Source: Bacillus gobiensis (GTDB lineage: Bacteria > Bacillota > Bacilli > Bacillales > Bacillaceae). Taken from it: 64,000 bases of DNA. Location: assembly GCF_001278705.1 (NCBI RefSeq), contig NZ_CP012600.1:4437864-4501863 (forward strand), in the 5' to 3' direction. Below, piece by piece: positions 1-12,150 of the stretch. Below the pieces are notes generated by a model. It was not told where the DNA came from, made no database searches, and was given only the letters and a program-made list of their open reading frames with translations. The position numbers were made by a program, and so were the translations under genes. Each line of letters begins with the position of its first letter. The first letter of the stretch is position 1.

Positions 1-9
1 GGGATTGGC

Positions 10-657
10 ATGAGCAAAGTATTCATTATCGGGGCTAATGGTAAAGTTGGTAAGAACTTAGTCAATGTCTTAAATGAGTCAAAAGAGCATGATGTAACAG
101 TCGGATTAAGAAAAGAAGAACAATTCTCCTTCTTTGAGGAAAAAGGCGTAAAACCTGCTTATCTAAATTTAGAAGACGATGCAGACACAATTGCTGACAC
201 CATAAAAGGATCGGAAGTGATTGTATTTACGGCAGGGTCCGGGGGACATACTGGCCCGGACAAGACGATCATGATTGATTTAGATGGGGCAGCTAAATCA
301 GTGGCAGCTGCTGAGAAGATCGGAGCGAAACAATTTATCATGGTGAGCTCAATTCATGCAGATGAGCCGGAATACTGGACAGAAGAAGGTATAAAGCCTT
401 ACTTCATTGCAAAACATTATGCGGATAGGATTATTAAAGAAAGCAATCTAAATTATACAATTCTTAGACCTGGGGTTCTCTCTGACGAAGAAGGTACGGG
501 AAAAGTAACAACTGATCCGTCAGGTTACAAAACATCACGAATTCCTAGAGAAGATGTTGCTCGTGTTATTAACGCTGCTATAGGTAAAGAAACAGCATAC
601 AAAAAGGTAGTAACCCTACTAGAAGGAAACGCTCCAATAGGTGACCTTTTTAAATAA
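10..657 (+). CDS. yhfK: NAD(P)-binding SDR/NmrA-like protein (YhfK type)
   Basis: This 215-residue protein is a small cytoplasmic atypical short-chain dehydrogenase. A Rossmann glycine motif (GANGKVG) lies at residues 8-14 and a conserved FTAGSGG segment near residue 74. The AKHYAD stretch near residue 136 supplies the Tyr/Lys-like positions of the NmrA/YhfK/YwnB group. Its length matches that family. Only nine bases lie upstream in the window, so the ribosome-binding site cannot be judged fully. The gene ends before a good hairpin terminator and looks monocistronic. The substrate is unknown; the family assignment is firm and the yhfK name is by recalled similarity to B. subtilis YhfK. Confidence 0.8.
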   Translation: MSKVFIIGANGKVGKNLVNVLNESKEHDVTVGLRKEEQFSFFEEKGVKPAYLNLEDDADTIADTIKGSEVIVFTAGSGGHTGPDKTIMIDLDGAAKSVAAAEKIGAKQFIMVSSIHADEPEYWTEEGIKPYFIAKHYADRIIKESNLNYTILRPGVLSDEEGTGKVTTDPSGYKTSRIPREDVARVINAAIGKETAYKKVVTLLEGNAPIGDLFK

Positions 658-686
658 GGATGTTGAGTTTATCAGATTACGAAAAA

Positions 687-718
687 AACTAGATCAGTTC
701 GCTGAGCTAGTTTTTTTC
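687..718 (+). terminator. Rho-independent terminator
   Basis: An 11-bp stem with one mismatch and a TTCG loop is followed by seven T. It ends the transcript of the yhfK-like gene. Confidence 0.8.
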
Positions 719-764
719 TTTAAACATTAGCTGCAGCCGAATTACTTTTTTAAGGGGGGGACAG

Positions 765-1244
765 TCATTCCCACGTCTTATCCAAATTATCCGAGTAAAA
801 ACGAATCGCCCGGCGATAGGAAAGAATGGCTTCATCTTTCGTCGTTTCAGCAAGCAGCTTTAATAATTCCTGTACAGCTTCCTTATGAGAACCGAGGTTA
901 TACAATGTCATTGTATAAAACACCTTTAATTCATTTGCTTCGGGGAATTCTTTCACTCCGCGTTTTAGAATTTCCGCTGACTTCTCATATTTCCCCAGCG
1001 TGCGATACGTGCTGCCCAAGCCTAAAAATGCTCCAATTCTTTCATTTCCACTGATCCCGTTTTCTAATGATTTTAAATAGAAAGGAACCGCCTCCTGTTC
1101 ATAACCGAGTTTGTCATGGATAGCGGCACAGCAATAAGCGGTAAGAGGGTCATCAGGATTCCGGCTAAATGCAAAAAGAAGCTTTTCTTTCCCCGTTTCA
1201 TTCACTTCATTTTGTAAAATACTCTGGAGATCATTTGCCTTCAC
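765..1244 (-). CDS. Tetratricopeptide repeat protein
   Basis: This 159-residue soluble protein is built of helical TPR units. Typical repeat signatures are visible around residues 56-90 (ERIGAFLGLGSTYRTLGKYE) and 92-125 (ELKVFYTMTLYNLGSHKEA). TPR proteins of this size act as protein-protein adaptors; no partner can be read from context. The start is GTG at 1242-1244, supported by a GGGGA ribosome-binding site about eight bases upstream; an ATG one base earlier is out of frame. It is transcribed divergently from pcrB. No signal peptide or membrane segment is present. The specific role is unknown. Confidence 0.75.
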   Translation of the reverse strand: MKANDLQSILQNEVNETGKEKLLFAFSRNPDDPLTAYCCAAIHDKLGYEQEAVPFYLKSLENGISGNERIGAFLGLGSTYRTLGKYEKSAEILKRGVKEFPEANELKVFYTMTLYNLGSHKEAVQELLKLLAETTKDEAILSYRRAIRFYSDNLDKTWE

Positions 1245-1355
1245 ATTTATTCCCCATTTCAGATTTTCTTATATCGGGATCTTTGGGACAACTTCGAAAA
1301 AGAGTCCGATCATTAACCAGTTATTTTAGCATATAATGAATCTTTTAGGTTTCTC

Positions 1356-1384
1356 TTTTTTTGAATGAAGGCGGTTGATATAAT
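1356..1384 (+). promoter_or_regulatory. Candidate sigma-A promoter of pcrB
   Basis: An extended -10 (TGATATAAT, with TATAAT at 1379-1384) is preceded 17 bp upstream only by a T-rich, weak -35. The ribosome-binding site of pcrB starts about 20 bp downstream. Confidence 0.45.
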
Positions 1385-1419
1385 ATGATAATGGCATCAC
1401 GAAATGGAGGAGCTTTTTG

Positions 1420-2112
1420 ATGTATGAAGTAAACGGGTGGAAGCATGTTTTTAAACTCGATCCCGATAAAACGATATCAGATACTGAACTGGACAAGCTA
1501 TGTGAATCGGGAACAGATGCAATCATTATCGGCGGCAGCGACAATGTAAGCGAAGAAAATGTCTTGAACTTAATGTCCAGAGTCAGACGTTTTCTTGTGC
1601 CTTGTATTCTCGAGGTTTCAACTATAGAATCTGTTGTGCCGGGTTTTGACCTGTATTTCATTCCGACGGTTTTAAACAGCAATAATCCGCAATGGATCGT
1701 TGGTCTCCATAAAGAGGCTATGAAGGAGTACGGTGAAATAATGTCTGCTGAAGAAATTGTTGTCGAAGGCTATTGCATCGTAAATCCGGATTGCAAGGCA
1801 GCAGCACTTACTGAAGCAAAAACTGGTCTAGATCTGGAGGATGTCAAAGCCTACGCTAGAGTTGCAGACAGCTTGCTGAAGCTGCCCATTTTTTATTTGG
1901 AGTACAGTGGAATGTATGGTGATCCCTCTTGGGTGAAAGAGGTTAAAAAAACATTGCAGAATACAACACTGTTTTACGGCGGCGGTATAACGAACAGCAG
2001 CCAAGCAGGAGAAATGTCAGAGCATGCTGATGTAATCGTGGTTGGCAATGCCATTTATGAAAATTTTGAAGAAGCATTGAAAACAGTTCAGGCTGTAAAA
2101 AATGATAGATAA
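1420..2112 (+). CDS. pcrB: Heptaprenylglyceryl phosphate synthase PcrB
   Basis: PcrB is a TIM-barrel enzyme that joins heptaprenyl diphosphate to sn-glycerol-1-phosphate, an archaeal-type ether lipid step kept in Bacillales. The 230-residue protein shows family marks: the LDPDK near the N-terminus, the IIIGGSDN phosphate-binding loop, the YLEYSGMYGDP motif and the FYGGGIT...VVGNAIY C-terminal barrel end. I place the start at ATG 1420 rather than the in-frame TTG just before it, because GGAGG lies nine bases upstream of the ATG. It precedes pcrA by 56 bases, the conserved Bacillus arrangement. Confidence 0.93.
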   Translation: MYEVNGWKHVFKLDPDKTISDTELDKLCESGTDAIIIGGSDNVSEENVLNLMSRVRRFLVPCILEVSTIESVVPGFDLYFIPTVLNSNNPQWIVGLHKEAMKEYGEIMSAEEIVVEGYCIVNPDCKAAALTEAKTGLDLEDVKAYARVADSLLKLPIFYLEYSGMYGDPSWVKEVKKTLQNTTLFYGGGITNSSQAGEMSEHADVIVVGNAIYENFEEALKTVQAVKNDR

Positions 2113-2123
2113 TCAGCAGGAAA

Positions 2124-2132
2124 TGATATAAT
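2124..2132 (+). promoter_or_regulatory. Candidate extended -10 promoter of pcrA
   Basis: TGATATAAT between pcrB and pcrA repeats the extended -10 seen before pcrB. No good -35 is present, so pcrA may have its own weak start as well as read-through from pcrB. Confidence 0.3.
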
Positions 2133-2168
2133 ATAGAACATATGTTTGGTAAGGACGGTGAATGCCTG

Positions 2169-4385
2169 ATGAAAATCAGCCACTTTTTACTGGACGGATT
2201 GAACCCTGTCCAACAGCAAGCAGTGAAGAAAACGGACGGACCATTGCTTTTAATGGCAGGCGCAGGAAGCGGAAAAACACGGGTGCTTACTCATCGTATT
2301 GCTTATTTAATGGCAGAGAAATATGTAGCTCCGTGGAATATTCTCGCGATTACCTTTACAAATAAAGCAGCGCGGGAGATGAAAGAGCGTGTAGAAAATA
2401 TTCTCGGCCCTGGGTCAGAGGATATTTGGATTTCGACGTTTCATAGCATGTGCGTGAGAATTCTTCGGAGAGATATCGACAGAATCGGGATCAACCGCAA
2501 TTTTTCAATACTCGATACGTCTGATCAGCTTTCTGTCATTAAAGGAATTTTAAAAGAACGCAATATTGATTCGAAAAAATTTGATCCAAGGAGCTTTCTA
2601 GGGTCGATCAGCAGTGCGAAGAACGAACTGATAACCGCCGAGGAATACAGCAAAACGGCGGGAGATCACTTCAGCCAAATGGTCAGTGATGTGTACAGCG
2701 ATTACCAAAAAAAGCTGTTGAAAAATCAATCGCTTGATTTCGATGATTTAATCATGACAACCATTACTTTATTCAAGCGTGTACCTGAGATTTTGGAATT
2801 CTACCAGCGGAAATTTCAATACATTCATGTTGATGAGTACCAGGATACGAACAGAGCACAATATTTGCTCGTAAAAATGCTCGCGCAGCGCTTTCAAAAT
2901 ATTTGTGTTGTTGGTGATTCGGATCAATCAATCTACCGTTGGCGGGGAGCGGACATTGCCAATATACTCTCCTTTGAGAAGGACTATAAGACCGCAGAGG
3001 TGATTCTTCTTGAGCAAAACTACCGCTCGACGAAACGGATTTTATCCGCAGCCAATGAGGTCATTAAAAATAATGCAAACCGCAAACCGAAAAACCTTTG
3101 GACGGAAAATGATGAAGGGATAAAAATCAGCTACTACAGCGGAGACAATGAGTTTGGTGAAGGGCAGTTTGTCGCCGGAAAGATCAACGAACTTGTAAGA
3201 AGCGGGAAGCGCAAGTTAAAGGATATCGCCATTCTTTACCGGACAAATGCCCAATCCCGTGTCATTGAAGAAACGCTTATGAAGTCCAATATTAACTACA
3301 ACATCGTGGGCGGAACCAAGTTCTATGACAGGAAGGAAATTAAAGATATCCTGGCCTATTTGCGCCTTATTGCCAATCCGGATGATGACATTAGCTTTGT
3401 AAGGGTCGTGAATGTACCGAAACGTGGTGTGGGAGCTACTTCCTTAGAGAAAGTTCAAGCATATGCTGCTGCAAACGATTTATCGCTTTACGAAGCGGCT
3501 GCCGAAGTTGATTTTATTGGGGTAAGCAAAAAAGCAGCGAATGCTATCGATCAATTCAGGCAGCTTATCGGAAATTTGTCCAATATGCAAGAATACTTAT
3601 CTGTAACTGAGCTTACGGAAGAAATCCTGGAAAAAGCTGAGTACAGAGAAATGCTGAAAGCCGAAAAGTCTCTTGAAGCGCAGAGCCGCCTTGAAAATAT
3701 TGATGAATTTTTATCTGTCACGAAAAACTTTGAGAAACAAAATGAGGATAAAAGCCTTGTCAACTTTTTAACCGATCTTGCTCTCATCGCAGATATCGAC
3801 CAAGTAGACAATGACGAAGAGACCGGCGGGAACGACGATTCGGTCATTTTAATGACGCTTCATGCCGCAAAAGGGCTTGAATTTCCGGTCGTTTTTTTAA
3901 TGGGTCTTGAAGAAGGGGTATTCCCTCATTCACGTTCCCTTATGGAAGAAGCAGAAATGGAGGAGGAGCGCAGGCTTGCTTATGTTGGGATTACCAGAGC
4001 TGAGGAAGAGCTTTATTTAACCAACGCGAAAATGCGTACCCTTTTTGGACGGACAAACTTTAATTCCGAATCGAGATTTGTTTCGGAAATACCGCAGGAG
4101 TTATTGGATAACCTAAATGAGAAAAAATCCGCAAGCTTTCCTGTATCTGGACAGCGAAAAGAACGGCGTGCCCCTGTTTCACGTCCTGCGACGATTCCTG
4201 AAAAGACGGGCGGAGACGGTATCCTATGGGCTGTAGGGGATAAAGCTGCCCATAAAAAATGGGGAGTTGGTACGGTTGTCAGCGTAAAAGGCGAGGGCGA
4301 AAGCAAGGAGCTGGATATCGCGTTTCCAAAGCCGATTGGCATAAAACGATTGCTGGCTACCTTTGCACCAATTGAAAAACAATAA
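2169..4385 (+). CDS. pcrA: ATP-dependent DNA helicase PcrA (UvrD/Rep family)
   Basis: PcrA is the essential superfamily 1A 3'-5' helicase of Gram-positive bacteria, acting in repair, rolling-circle replication and clearing of RecA or RNA polymerase. The 738-residue protein has the Walker A GAGSGKT at residues 31-37, the Walker B DEYQDTN, the QNYRST motif, LHAAKGLEF and [12 protein letters not shown]-terminal region ending [13 protein letters not shown]...FAPIEKQ is the tudor-like RNA polymerase-binding module. The chosen ATG gives a normal N-terminus and has AAGGA/GGTGA before it; an upstream in-frame ATG at 2142 lacks one. It is followed at 30 bases by ligA. Confidence 0.97.
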   Translation: MKISHFLLDGLNPVQQQAVKKTDGPLLLMAGAGSGKTRVLTHRIAYLMAEKYVAPWNILAITFTNKAAREMKERVENILGPGSEDIWISTFHSMCVRILRRDIDRIGINRNFSILDTSDQLSVIKGILKERNIDSKKFDPRSFLGSISSAKNELITAEEYSKTAGDHFSQMVSDVYSDYQKKLLKNQSLDFDDLIMTTITLFKRVPEILEFYQRKFQYIHVDEYQDTNRAQYLLVKMLAQRFQNICVVGDSDQSIYRWRGADIANILSFEKDYKTAEVILLEQNYRSTKRILSAANEVIKNNANRKPKNLWTENDEGIKISYYSGDNEFGEGQFVAGKINELVRSGKRKLKDIAILYRTNAQSRVIEETLMKSNINYNIVGGTKFYDRKEIKDILAYLRLIANPDDDISFVRVVNVPKRGVGATSLEKVQAYAAANDLSLYEAAAEVDFIGVSKKAANAIDQFRQLIGNLSNMQEYLSVTELTEEILEKAEYREMLKAEKSLEAQSRLENIDEFLSVTKNFEKQNEDKSLVNFLTDLALIADIDQVDNDEETGGNDDSVILMTLHAAKGLEFPVVFLMGLEEGVFPHSRSLMEEAEMEEERRLAYVGITRAEEELYLTNAKMRTLFGRTNFNSESRFVSEIPQELLDNLNEKKSASFPVSGQRKERRAPVSRPATIPEKTGGDGILWAVGDKAAHKKWGVGTVVSVKGEGESKELDIAFPKPIGIKRLLATFAPIEKQ

Positions 4386-4391
4386 TCCTAG

Positions 4392-6428
<2,037 letters not shown>

Positions 6429-6442
6429 GAGGAGTGTTTTGA

Positions 6443-7609
6443 TTGAAAAAAGCATGGATGTTGGCTGCTGCAATGGTTTTGCTGCTTTCTGCTTGTGCGC
6501 CGAATTTTGGAAATCAGGATGAGGAGCTTGTGCAGCAGGAAACGGATGAAACAAATAAAAAGGTGACGATACCCACTTATAACATTTCAGACTCGTATTA
6601 TAAAATGGTGCTTCCATTTAAAGCAGGGGCTGCCAGAGGACTAACGGCAGAAAATTTAAACACCCGCCTCGACATTGATGAATTTGAAACGGGGCTGATG
6701 AGGATTGCCCAGGACTCGTTCTCAACGGACGATTATTTGTTTCAAGAAGGCCAATACTTTGATGAAGATACGGTCAGAAGCATGCTGGGACGTAAGCTGG
6801 AAGGAAAAGATTTAGAAGAAGCTAAAAAAAAGGATAATAATTTTCAAAATGCCGGACTGAACCCGGTGAAAAAGGGCTCTCCGGAAAGCAGCCCGAATTA
6901 TTTGGCTACGATGCTTGAGCACAATTATCTTATTAAGAAAAACGATAAATCGGTGGAACTGGGCGGTGTTGTCATCGGCCTTGCATTAAACTCGGTATAC
7001 TATTACCGCGAGAATATTGGAGACCCGCAAAAAGAAGTATCGATTGATGATAAGAAGATTGAGGAAGAAGGCAAAAAGATCGCAGCTGAGGTTATTAAGA
7101 GAGTCAGAAGCAAGGAAGAATTAAAAAATGTTCCCGTCACGATTGCACTCTATCAGCAAGCCCCTAAAACTTCGATCGTATCAGGTGATTTTATTGCGAA
7201 ATCGGAAGTTAAAGCAGGCTCCACAGAGCTTGGAAGCTGGAGAGGGTTAAACGAAGAACATGCGTTTTTCCCAAATTCAGCCAACGAAAAAAAGCATCCG
7301 GATGAAGCGGAGATCTTTAACCGCTTTAAAAATAACGTGGACAATTATTTCCCTAACTATACAGGTGTTGTTGGCAAAGCGTTTTATAAGGATGACCAGC
7401 TTCGAGAGATGAAGATTGAAATTCCTATGCAGTTTTATGGAAAAACAGAGGTTATCGCTTTTACGCAATTCTTAACGGGACAAATCATGGATTATTACTC
7501 GGCCAATCATTTGCGAGTCGAGGTGGAAATTACCTCCTCTGAAGGTGAGGAAGCTGTCATTGTTAAAGAAGAAGGAGCAAATGAGCCTACCGTTCATATC
7601 TACGACTAA
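6443..7609 (+). CDS. camS: CamS-family lipoprotein (sex pheromone precursor family, YerH type)
   Basis: This is a 388-residue exported lipoprotein. The signal peptide ends in a lipobox LLLSAC, so Cys18 would be lipidated and the protein anchored on the outer face of the membrane. The rest matches the CamS family ([16 protein letters not shown], the LGRKLEGK region, a [14 protein letters not shown] core). In staphylococci and enterococci, peptides cut from the signal sequence act as pheromones; the physiological role in Bacillus is unclear. The start is TTG with AAGAGGAG seven bases upstream. It is 14 bases from ligA and ends at a terminator, so it closes the pcrB-pcrA-ligA operon. Confidence 0.88.
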   Translation: MKKAWMLAAAMVLLLSACAPNFGNQDEELVQQETDETNKKVTIPTYNISDSYYKMVLPFKAGAARGLTAENLNTRLDIDEFETGLMRIAQDSFSTDDYLFQEGQYFDEDTVRSMLGRKLEGKDLEEAKKKDNNFQNAGLNPVKKGSPESSPNYLATMLEHNYLIKKNDKSVELGGVVIGLALNSVYYYRENIGDPQKEVSIDDKKIEEEGKKIAAEVIKRVRSKEELKNVPVTIALYQQAPKTSIVSGDFIAKSEVKAGSTELGSWRGLNEEHAFFPNSANEKKHPDEAEIFNRFKNNVDNYFPNYTGVVGKAFYKDDQLREMKIEIPMQFYGKTEVIAFTQFLTGQIMDYYSANHLRVEVEITSSEGEEAVIVKEEGANEPTVHIYD

Positions 7610-7612
7610 TAG

Positions 7613-7655
7613 AAGCCGGCCCGATGCCTTATAAGGCAAACAGGCTGGCTTTCTA
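7613..7655 (+). terminator. Terminator of the pcrBA-ligA-camS operon
   Basis: A 9-bp GC-rich stem with one G-U pair encloses a second perfect 14-base palindrome at 7625-7638. The T tract is weak but the position directly after camS is right. Confidence 0.6.
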
Positions 7656-7789
7656 TTGATTTTAACGTTATATTTTTCTATTACTATTGGCAAACTATAT
7701 ATTCTAACAGGTGTTCTATTACAGTAAACAATATTATATAATAGAAAGATTAACAAAAATGTAGCAGCAATTACAAAAAGGATGAGTAC

Positions 7790-8482
7790 ATGATGATTGA
7801 AATATCACTTTTATCTACACTTTTGAAACTATCCCTTGCATCGATATTTGGTATCGTGATTGGCCTGGATAGAGAATTGAAGGGAAAGCCTCTTGGCTTG
7901 AAAACGTGTTTAATTGTATCCGTAGCTGCTTGTCTATTAACTGTAGTTTCCTACGAATCAGCATTTATTTATTCTAAGGAGTACTCGAGGCCTATGGATC
8001 CGGGAAGGCTGCCTTCGTATGTCATCAGCGGCATCGGGTTTTTAGGAGCTGGCGTGATTTTAAGAAGATCAAATGAATCAATCTCAGGTTTAACTACAGC
8101 TTCGTTAGTTTTAGCATCAGCCGGTATTGGGATTGCGATTGGCGCGGGATTTTATCTCGAAGCGATAATGGGCGTTGCGTTTATATTTATTGGCATTCGG
8201 ATTATCCCGTATTTATTTGGAAAGCTTGGTCCCAAAAAGCTGACGGAAAAAGAGATTAGAGTAAGATTATATCTTGAAAAGTCTACGGAGCTAACGAAAC
8301 TGATGAAGCAGATTAAAGGAAAAGAACTGGGGATTAAACGCTTGAAGCTAAAAGAAGAAAAAAATGATATTGTTCTTAGCAGCATTGTGACAACAAATAA
8401 AAAAATCTATACCACTGATGTTTATTATGTGTTGAAATCTCTCCCAGGGGTTATTCAAGTGGAAGTTGAAAATTTGGAGTAA
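7790..8482 (+). CDS. sapB: MgtC/SapB family membrane protein
   Basis: This 230-residue protein carries the MgtC/SapB domain: about five membrane helices in residues 1-145, including the conserved RE-LKGKPLGLKT loop (residues 29-41) and the GIGFLGAGVI helix. A soluble ACT-like C-terminal domain spans residues 150-230. MgtC proteins are linked to Mg2+ homeostasis and stress, and B. subtilis sapB to alkaline phosphatase suppression; the biochemical activity is not settled. An AAGGATG site precedes two tandem ATGs. A weak TATAAT lies at 7737-7742. It faces opuE across a shared terminator. Confidence 0.88.
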   Translation: MMIEISLLSTLLKLSLASIFGIVIGLDRELKGKPLGLKTCLIVSVAACLLTVVSYESAFIYSKEYSRPMDPGRLPSYVISGIGFLGAGVILRRSNESISGLTTASLVLASAGIGIAIGAGFYLEAIMGVAFIFIGIRIIPYLFGKLGPKKLTEKEIRVRLYLEKSTELTKLMKQIKGKELGIKRLKLKEEKNDIVLSSIVTTNKKIYTTDVYYVLKSLPGVIQVEVENLE

Positions 8483-8486
8483 TAAC

Positions 8487-8519
8487 AAAAACGTCCGGTT
8501 TGCTGCCGGACGTTTTTTT
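8487..8519. terminator. Bidirectional terminator between sapB and opuE
   Basis: A 9-bp perfect GC-rich stem has A runs on one side and T runs on the other, so it can serve both convergent genes. Confidence 0.88.
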
Positions 8520-8525
8520 AATATA

Positions 8526-10007
8526 TTATTGTTTGTGTGATTTTAAGATGCTTTCCATCTCTTTAAACATGTTTACTGTTTCGTCGTCAGGTTTTTTCGT
8601 TATATTAGTAACTACTACAATAGCTAATAAGCTTAAAATAAAGCCTGGAATGATTTCATACATACCTGTTGATTTGCTTAAACCGGTAGAGATCCATATA
8701 AGGACGGTAGCAGCTCCTACGATGATACCTGCTAGTGCTCCCAAATGGTTCATTCGCTTCCAGAATAGACTTAGCAATACTGCCGGTCCGAATGCGGCGC
8801 CAAAGCCTGCCCATGCATTTCCGACAAGACCGAGTATCGTGTCATTAGGAGTTAATGAAAGCAGAATTGCAACTGCAGCAACAATAAGGACACATATTCT
8901 TCCTACTGTTACAAGTTCTTTATTAGAAGCTTCTTTTCGCAAGAACGTTCTGTAAAAATCATCAGTCATCGCACTCGACGTTACGAGAAGCTGAGAAGAA
9001 ATTGTACTCATAATCGCAGCAAGTATCGCTGAAATAAGGAAGCCGGTAATTAACGGGTGAAACAGAACGTTTGAGAATAAAATGAAAATAGTCTCGGGAT
9101 CATCAAGTGAAAGCGAATTTTGTGACACATAAGCTCTTCCCACTAATCCTGTCAGCATTGCACCTGCTACGGCAATAATCATCCACCCCATACCGATGCG
9201 GCGAGCCGGCTTAATCTCTTTAACAGAAGTAATTGCCATAAAACGCACGATAATATGAGGCTGGCCAAAATATCCAAGTCCCCATGCTAGATAGGAAATA
9301 ATGCCAATGACGGTCGTTCCTCTAAAGATGTCCATTAACGCTGGATCAATTTGTTTAATTGTATCAAAGGCAGGACTAACTCCTCCCATTTGAGTAAAGG
9401 CAACGATCGGCACGAGCACTAATGCTACGAACATAATAATACCTTGGACAAAGTCAGTCAGGCTGACAGCCAAAAATCCGCCGAAGAGTGTATACGCAAT
9501 AACAACTGCGGCGATAACAAATAATCCAATTCGGTAATCGAGTCCAAATGCTGATTCAAACAATGTTCCGCCGGAAACGATACCCGCTGATGTGTACAGT
9601 GTGAAAAATATTAAGATGACAAGAGCCGAAATAAACTTTAAAATTCTTGTCTTATCGCCAAATCGAGTTTCGAAAAAATCAGGGATCGTAATCGCGTCAT
9701 TAGCAACCTCTGTATAGGTACGAAGCCTGGGTGCGATAACTAAATAATTAACATATGCACCAGCTGTCAACCCTATAGCAAGCCAAGCGCTGGCGAGACC
9801 AGTAGCATACATAGCTCCCGGAAGCCCCATCAGCATCCATCCACTCATATCAGACGCGCCGGCAGACAGAGCGGTAACAGCAGGGCCAAGGCCTCTTCCG
9901 CCTAGCATATAATCATTTAAATCTGAAGTCTTTCGATAGGCGTACCAGCCTATTAAAAGCATGGCAATAAAATAAATTGCCAAGGAAATAAAAACCCAAA
10001 TATCCAC
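8526..10007 (-). CDS. opuE: Sodium/proline symporter OpuE (PutP family)
   Basis: OpuE takes up proline with sodium, mainly for osmoprotection, and sits in the membrane with about 13 helices. The 493-residue protein shows SSS-family features: [25 protein letters not shown] near residue 33, the DAITIPDFF loop, and [16 protein letters not shown]. Near-identity to remembered OpuE segments and the conserved position between sapB and gatC support the ortholog over the catabolic PutP. The start is GTG with AAGAGGAG eight bases upstream. The long upstream region holds a candidate sigma-B promoter, as expected for a stress-induced transporter. Confidence 0.9.
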   Translation of the reverse strand: MDIWVFISLAIYFIAMLLIGWYAYRKTSDLNDYMLGGRGLGPAVTALSAGASDMSGWMLMGLPGAMYATGLASAWLAIGLTAGAYVNYLVIAPRLRTYTEVANDAITIPDFFETRFGDKTRILKFISALVILIFFTLYTSAGIVSGGTLFESAFGLDYRIGLFVIAAVVIAYTLFGGFLAVSLTDFVQGIIMFVALVLVPIVAFTQMGGVSPAFDTIKQIDPALMDIFRGTTVIGIISYLAWGLGYFGQPHIIVRFMAITSVKEIKPARRIGMGWMIIAVAGAMLTGLVGRAYVSQNSLSLDDPETIFILFSNVLFHPLITGFLISAILAAIMSTISSQLLVTSSAMTDDFYRTFLRKEASNKELVTVGRICVLIVAAVAILLSLTPNDTILGLVGNAWAGFGAAFGPAVLLSLFWKRMNHLGALAGIIVGAATVLIWISTGLSKSTGMYEIIPGFILSLLAIVVVTNITKKPDDETVNMFKEMESILKSHKQ

Positions 10008-10092
10008 GTAATAATCTCTCCTCTTATATTATTTCTACGTATTGCAAGTATTTTCTGCAAAATACACGTAGGTAACTTAAACTAACAAATAT

Positions 10093-10118
10093 ATCCCCGC
10101 CAATCAACAGTATGAAAC
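10093..10118 (-). promoter_or_regulatory. Candidate sigma-B promoter of opuE
   Basis: On the minus strand GTTTCA is followed after 14 bp by GGGGAT, each one base from the sigma-B consensus. B. subtilis opuE is known to have sigma-A and sigma-B promoters. I could not settle a sigma-A promoter here. Confidence 0.4.
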
Positions 10119-10301
10119 ATAACCGCAGTAAAGTCCAAATAGCAGTAATTGGTTTAACAGCAATGATGAAAGCGTTTTCTTAAATAACAAAAAGTAAAAC
10201 TATTCTGAATATTACCCTATGTCTATTTTCTAATCAATTTCATGTAAAATAGAAAAGAGCCAGACAAGTGGTACAGCTAATTTCCGAAAGTCGCCCCTTT
10301 G

Positions 10302-10331
10302 TTGATTTAGAGGGTTGAATTTTGATATGAT
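10302..10331 (+). promoter_or_regulatory. Candidate sigma-A promoter of gatCAB
   Basis: TTGATT (10302-10307), an 18-bp spacer and the extended -10 TGATATGAT lie 45 bases before the gatC start. A second, weaker TTGAAT/TATATG pair overlaps it. Confidence 0.5.
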
Positions 10332-10375
10332 CTATATTATATGGCTACAGATAGAATAGGCGGAGGTGGATTATA

Positions 10376-10666
10376 ATGTCTAGAATTTCAATAGAAGAAG
10401 TTAAGCATGTTGCTCATTTGGCAAGGCTTTCGATAACAGAAGAGGAAGCGGAGATGTTTACTGAGCAGTTAGACAGCATTATTTCGTTTGCAGAAGAGCT
10501 GAACGAAGTAGATACAGAGCACGTCGAACCGACGACTCACGTTTTAAAAATGAAAAATATCATGAGAGAAGATAAACCGGATAAAGGGCTTTCGTTTGAA
10601 GAAGTTGCGAAAAACGCTCCTGATCAAAAAGACGGCTATATTCGTGTACCTTCGATTTTGGAATAA
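10376..10666 (+). CDS. gatC: Asp-tRNA(Asn)/Glu-tRNA(Gln) amidotransferase subunit C
   Basis: GatC is the small 96-residue subunit that wraps around GatA and GatB. It shows the family pattern [16 protein letters not shown] at the N-terminus and VEPTTHVL in the middle. GGCGGAGGTGG lies at normal spacing before the ATG. It is the first gene of gatCAB, whose enzyme corrects Glu-tRNA(Gln) to Gln-tRNA(Gln) in bacteria lacking GlnRS. Confidence 0.95.
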   Translation: MSRISIEEVKHVAHLARLSITEEEAEMFTEQLDSIISFAEELNEVDTEHVEPTTHVLKMKNIMREDKPDKGLSFEEVAKNAPDQKDGYIRVPSILE

Positions 10667-10681
10667 AGGAGGGAAACCTAA

Positions 10682-12139
10682 GTGGATTTATTTGACCACA
10701 AGATTTCTGAATTAAAAGAGCTATTACATAAAAAAGAAATAAAGGTTTCTGATTTAGTAGACGAATCCTATAAACGAATAGAAAAAGTTGAGTCAAGCGT
10801 ACAAGCTTTCCTCGAATTGAATGAAGAACAGGCGCGCGCTATGGCGAAAGAGCTGGACGAAGCCATTGATTCCCGCAGCGAGCGGGGGTTGTTGTTTGGG
10901 ATGCCGATTGGTGTAAAAGACAACATCGTAACGAAGGATCTTCGAACAACCTGCGCGAGTAAAATTCTAGAAAACTTTGACCCGATATACGATGCAACTG
11001 TAGTAGAGCATCTGAAAAAAGCGGAAGCCGTTACGATTGGGAAATTGAATATGGATGAATTCGCCATGGGCTCTTCCACAGAGAATTCAGGTGTGAAGGT
11101 GACGAAAAACCCATGGAACCTTGAGACGGTTCCCGGAGGTTCTAGCGGCGGTTCAGCAGCCGCAGTAGCTGCTGGCGAAGTTCCATTCGCGTTAGGCTCA
11201 GACACAGGCGGTTCGATTCGCCAGCCCGCATCGTTTTGCGGAGTGGTCGGTTTAAAACCAACTTATGGAAGAGTGTCAAGGTACGGATTGGTTGCATTTG
11301 CTTCTTCCCTAGATCAAATCGGACCAATTACCCGAAATGTAGAAGATAACGCTTTTCTTCTTCAATCCATTTCCGGTGTTGACCAAATGGATTCCACCAG
11401 TGCTAATGTAGAAGTCCCTGATTTTCTTTCTTCAATTACTGGTGATGTAAAAGGGTTAAAAATAGCTGTTCCGAAAGAATATCTTGGAGAAGGTGTAGGG
11501 GAAGAAGCAAAACAAGCGGTTTTAGAAGCTTTACGTGTATTGGAAGGCCTTGGAGCCACGTGGGAAGAAGTATCTCTTCCGCACAGTAAATATGCTTTGG
11601 CGACCTATTATCTGCTTTCTTCTTCAGAAGCATCTGCCAATCTTGCCCGTTTTGACGGAATCCGGTACGGCTACCGTTCTGATAATGCGGACAACCTTAT
11701 CGAACTTTATAAGCAAACCCGCTCCGAAGGCTTTGGCGAAGAAGTGAAACGGAGAATTATGCTTGGAACCTTTGCGCTTAGCTCTGGTTACTACGACGCT
11801 TACTATAAAAAAGCGCAAAAAGTGCGGACATTGATTAAAAAGGATTTTGAGGACGTTTTTGAAAATTATGACGTAATCATTGGCCCGACAACGCCTACTC
11901 CAGCCTTCAAAATTGGAGAGAAAACAAGTGATCCGCTAACGATGTACGCAAATGATATATTAACGATCCCAGTGAATTTGGCAGGTGTCCCTGGAATCAG
12001 TGTGCCTTGCGGATTTACAAACGGCTTGCCGCTTGGGCTGCAAATCATCGGTAAGCACTTTGATGAGAAAACAGTATACCGAGTAGCACATGCCTTTGAA
12101 CAAGCAACTGACCATCATAAAGCAAAGCCTGAATTGTAA
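10682..12139 (+). CDS. gatA: Glutamyl-tRNA(Gln) amidotransferase subunit A
   Basis: GatA is the amidase subunit that releases ammonia from glutamine and channels it to GatB. The 485-residue protein has the amidase signature with the catalytic triad Lys79, Ser154 and Ser178 in place ([21 protein letters not shown]). The start is GTG at 10682, preceded by AAAGGAGG. It begins 15 bases after gatC and ends 11 bases before gatB, in one operon. Confidence 0.97.
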   Translation: MDLFDHKISELKELLHKKEIKVSDLVDESYKRIEKVESSVQAFLELNEEQARAMAKELDEAIDSRSERGLLFGMPIGVKDNIVTKDLRTTCASKILENFDPIYDATVVEHLKKAEAVTIGKLNMDEFAMGSSTENSGVKVTKNPWNLETVPGGSSGGSAAAVAAGEVPFALGSDTGGSIRQPASFCGVVGLKPTYGRVSRYGLVAFASSLDQIGPITRNVEDNAFLLQSISGVDQMDSTSANVEVPDFLSSITGDVKGLKIAVPKEYLGEGVGEEAKQAVLEALRVLEGLGATWEEVSLPHSKYALATYYLLSSSEASANLARFDGIRYGYRSDNADNLIELYKQTRSEGFGEEVKRRIMLGTFALSSGYYDAYYKKAQKVRTLIKKDFEDVFENYDVIIGPTTPTPAFKIGEKTSDPLTMYANDILTIPVNLAGVPGISVPCGFTNGLPLGLQIIGKHFDEKTVYRVAHAFEQATDHHKAKPEL

Positions 12140-12150
12140 GGGGTGAAATC

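Noticed and set aside
7625..7638. Palindrome TGCCTTATAAGGCA as an operator
   Set aside because: It is enclosed in the camS terminator stem and is better explained as part of that hairpin.
8500..8955. 151-codon plus-strand frame opposite opuE
   Set aside because: It overlaps opuE on the other strand; opuE has full family support.
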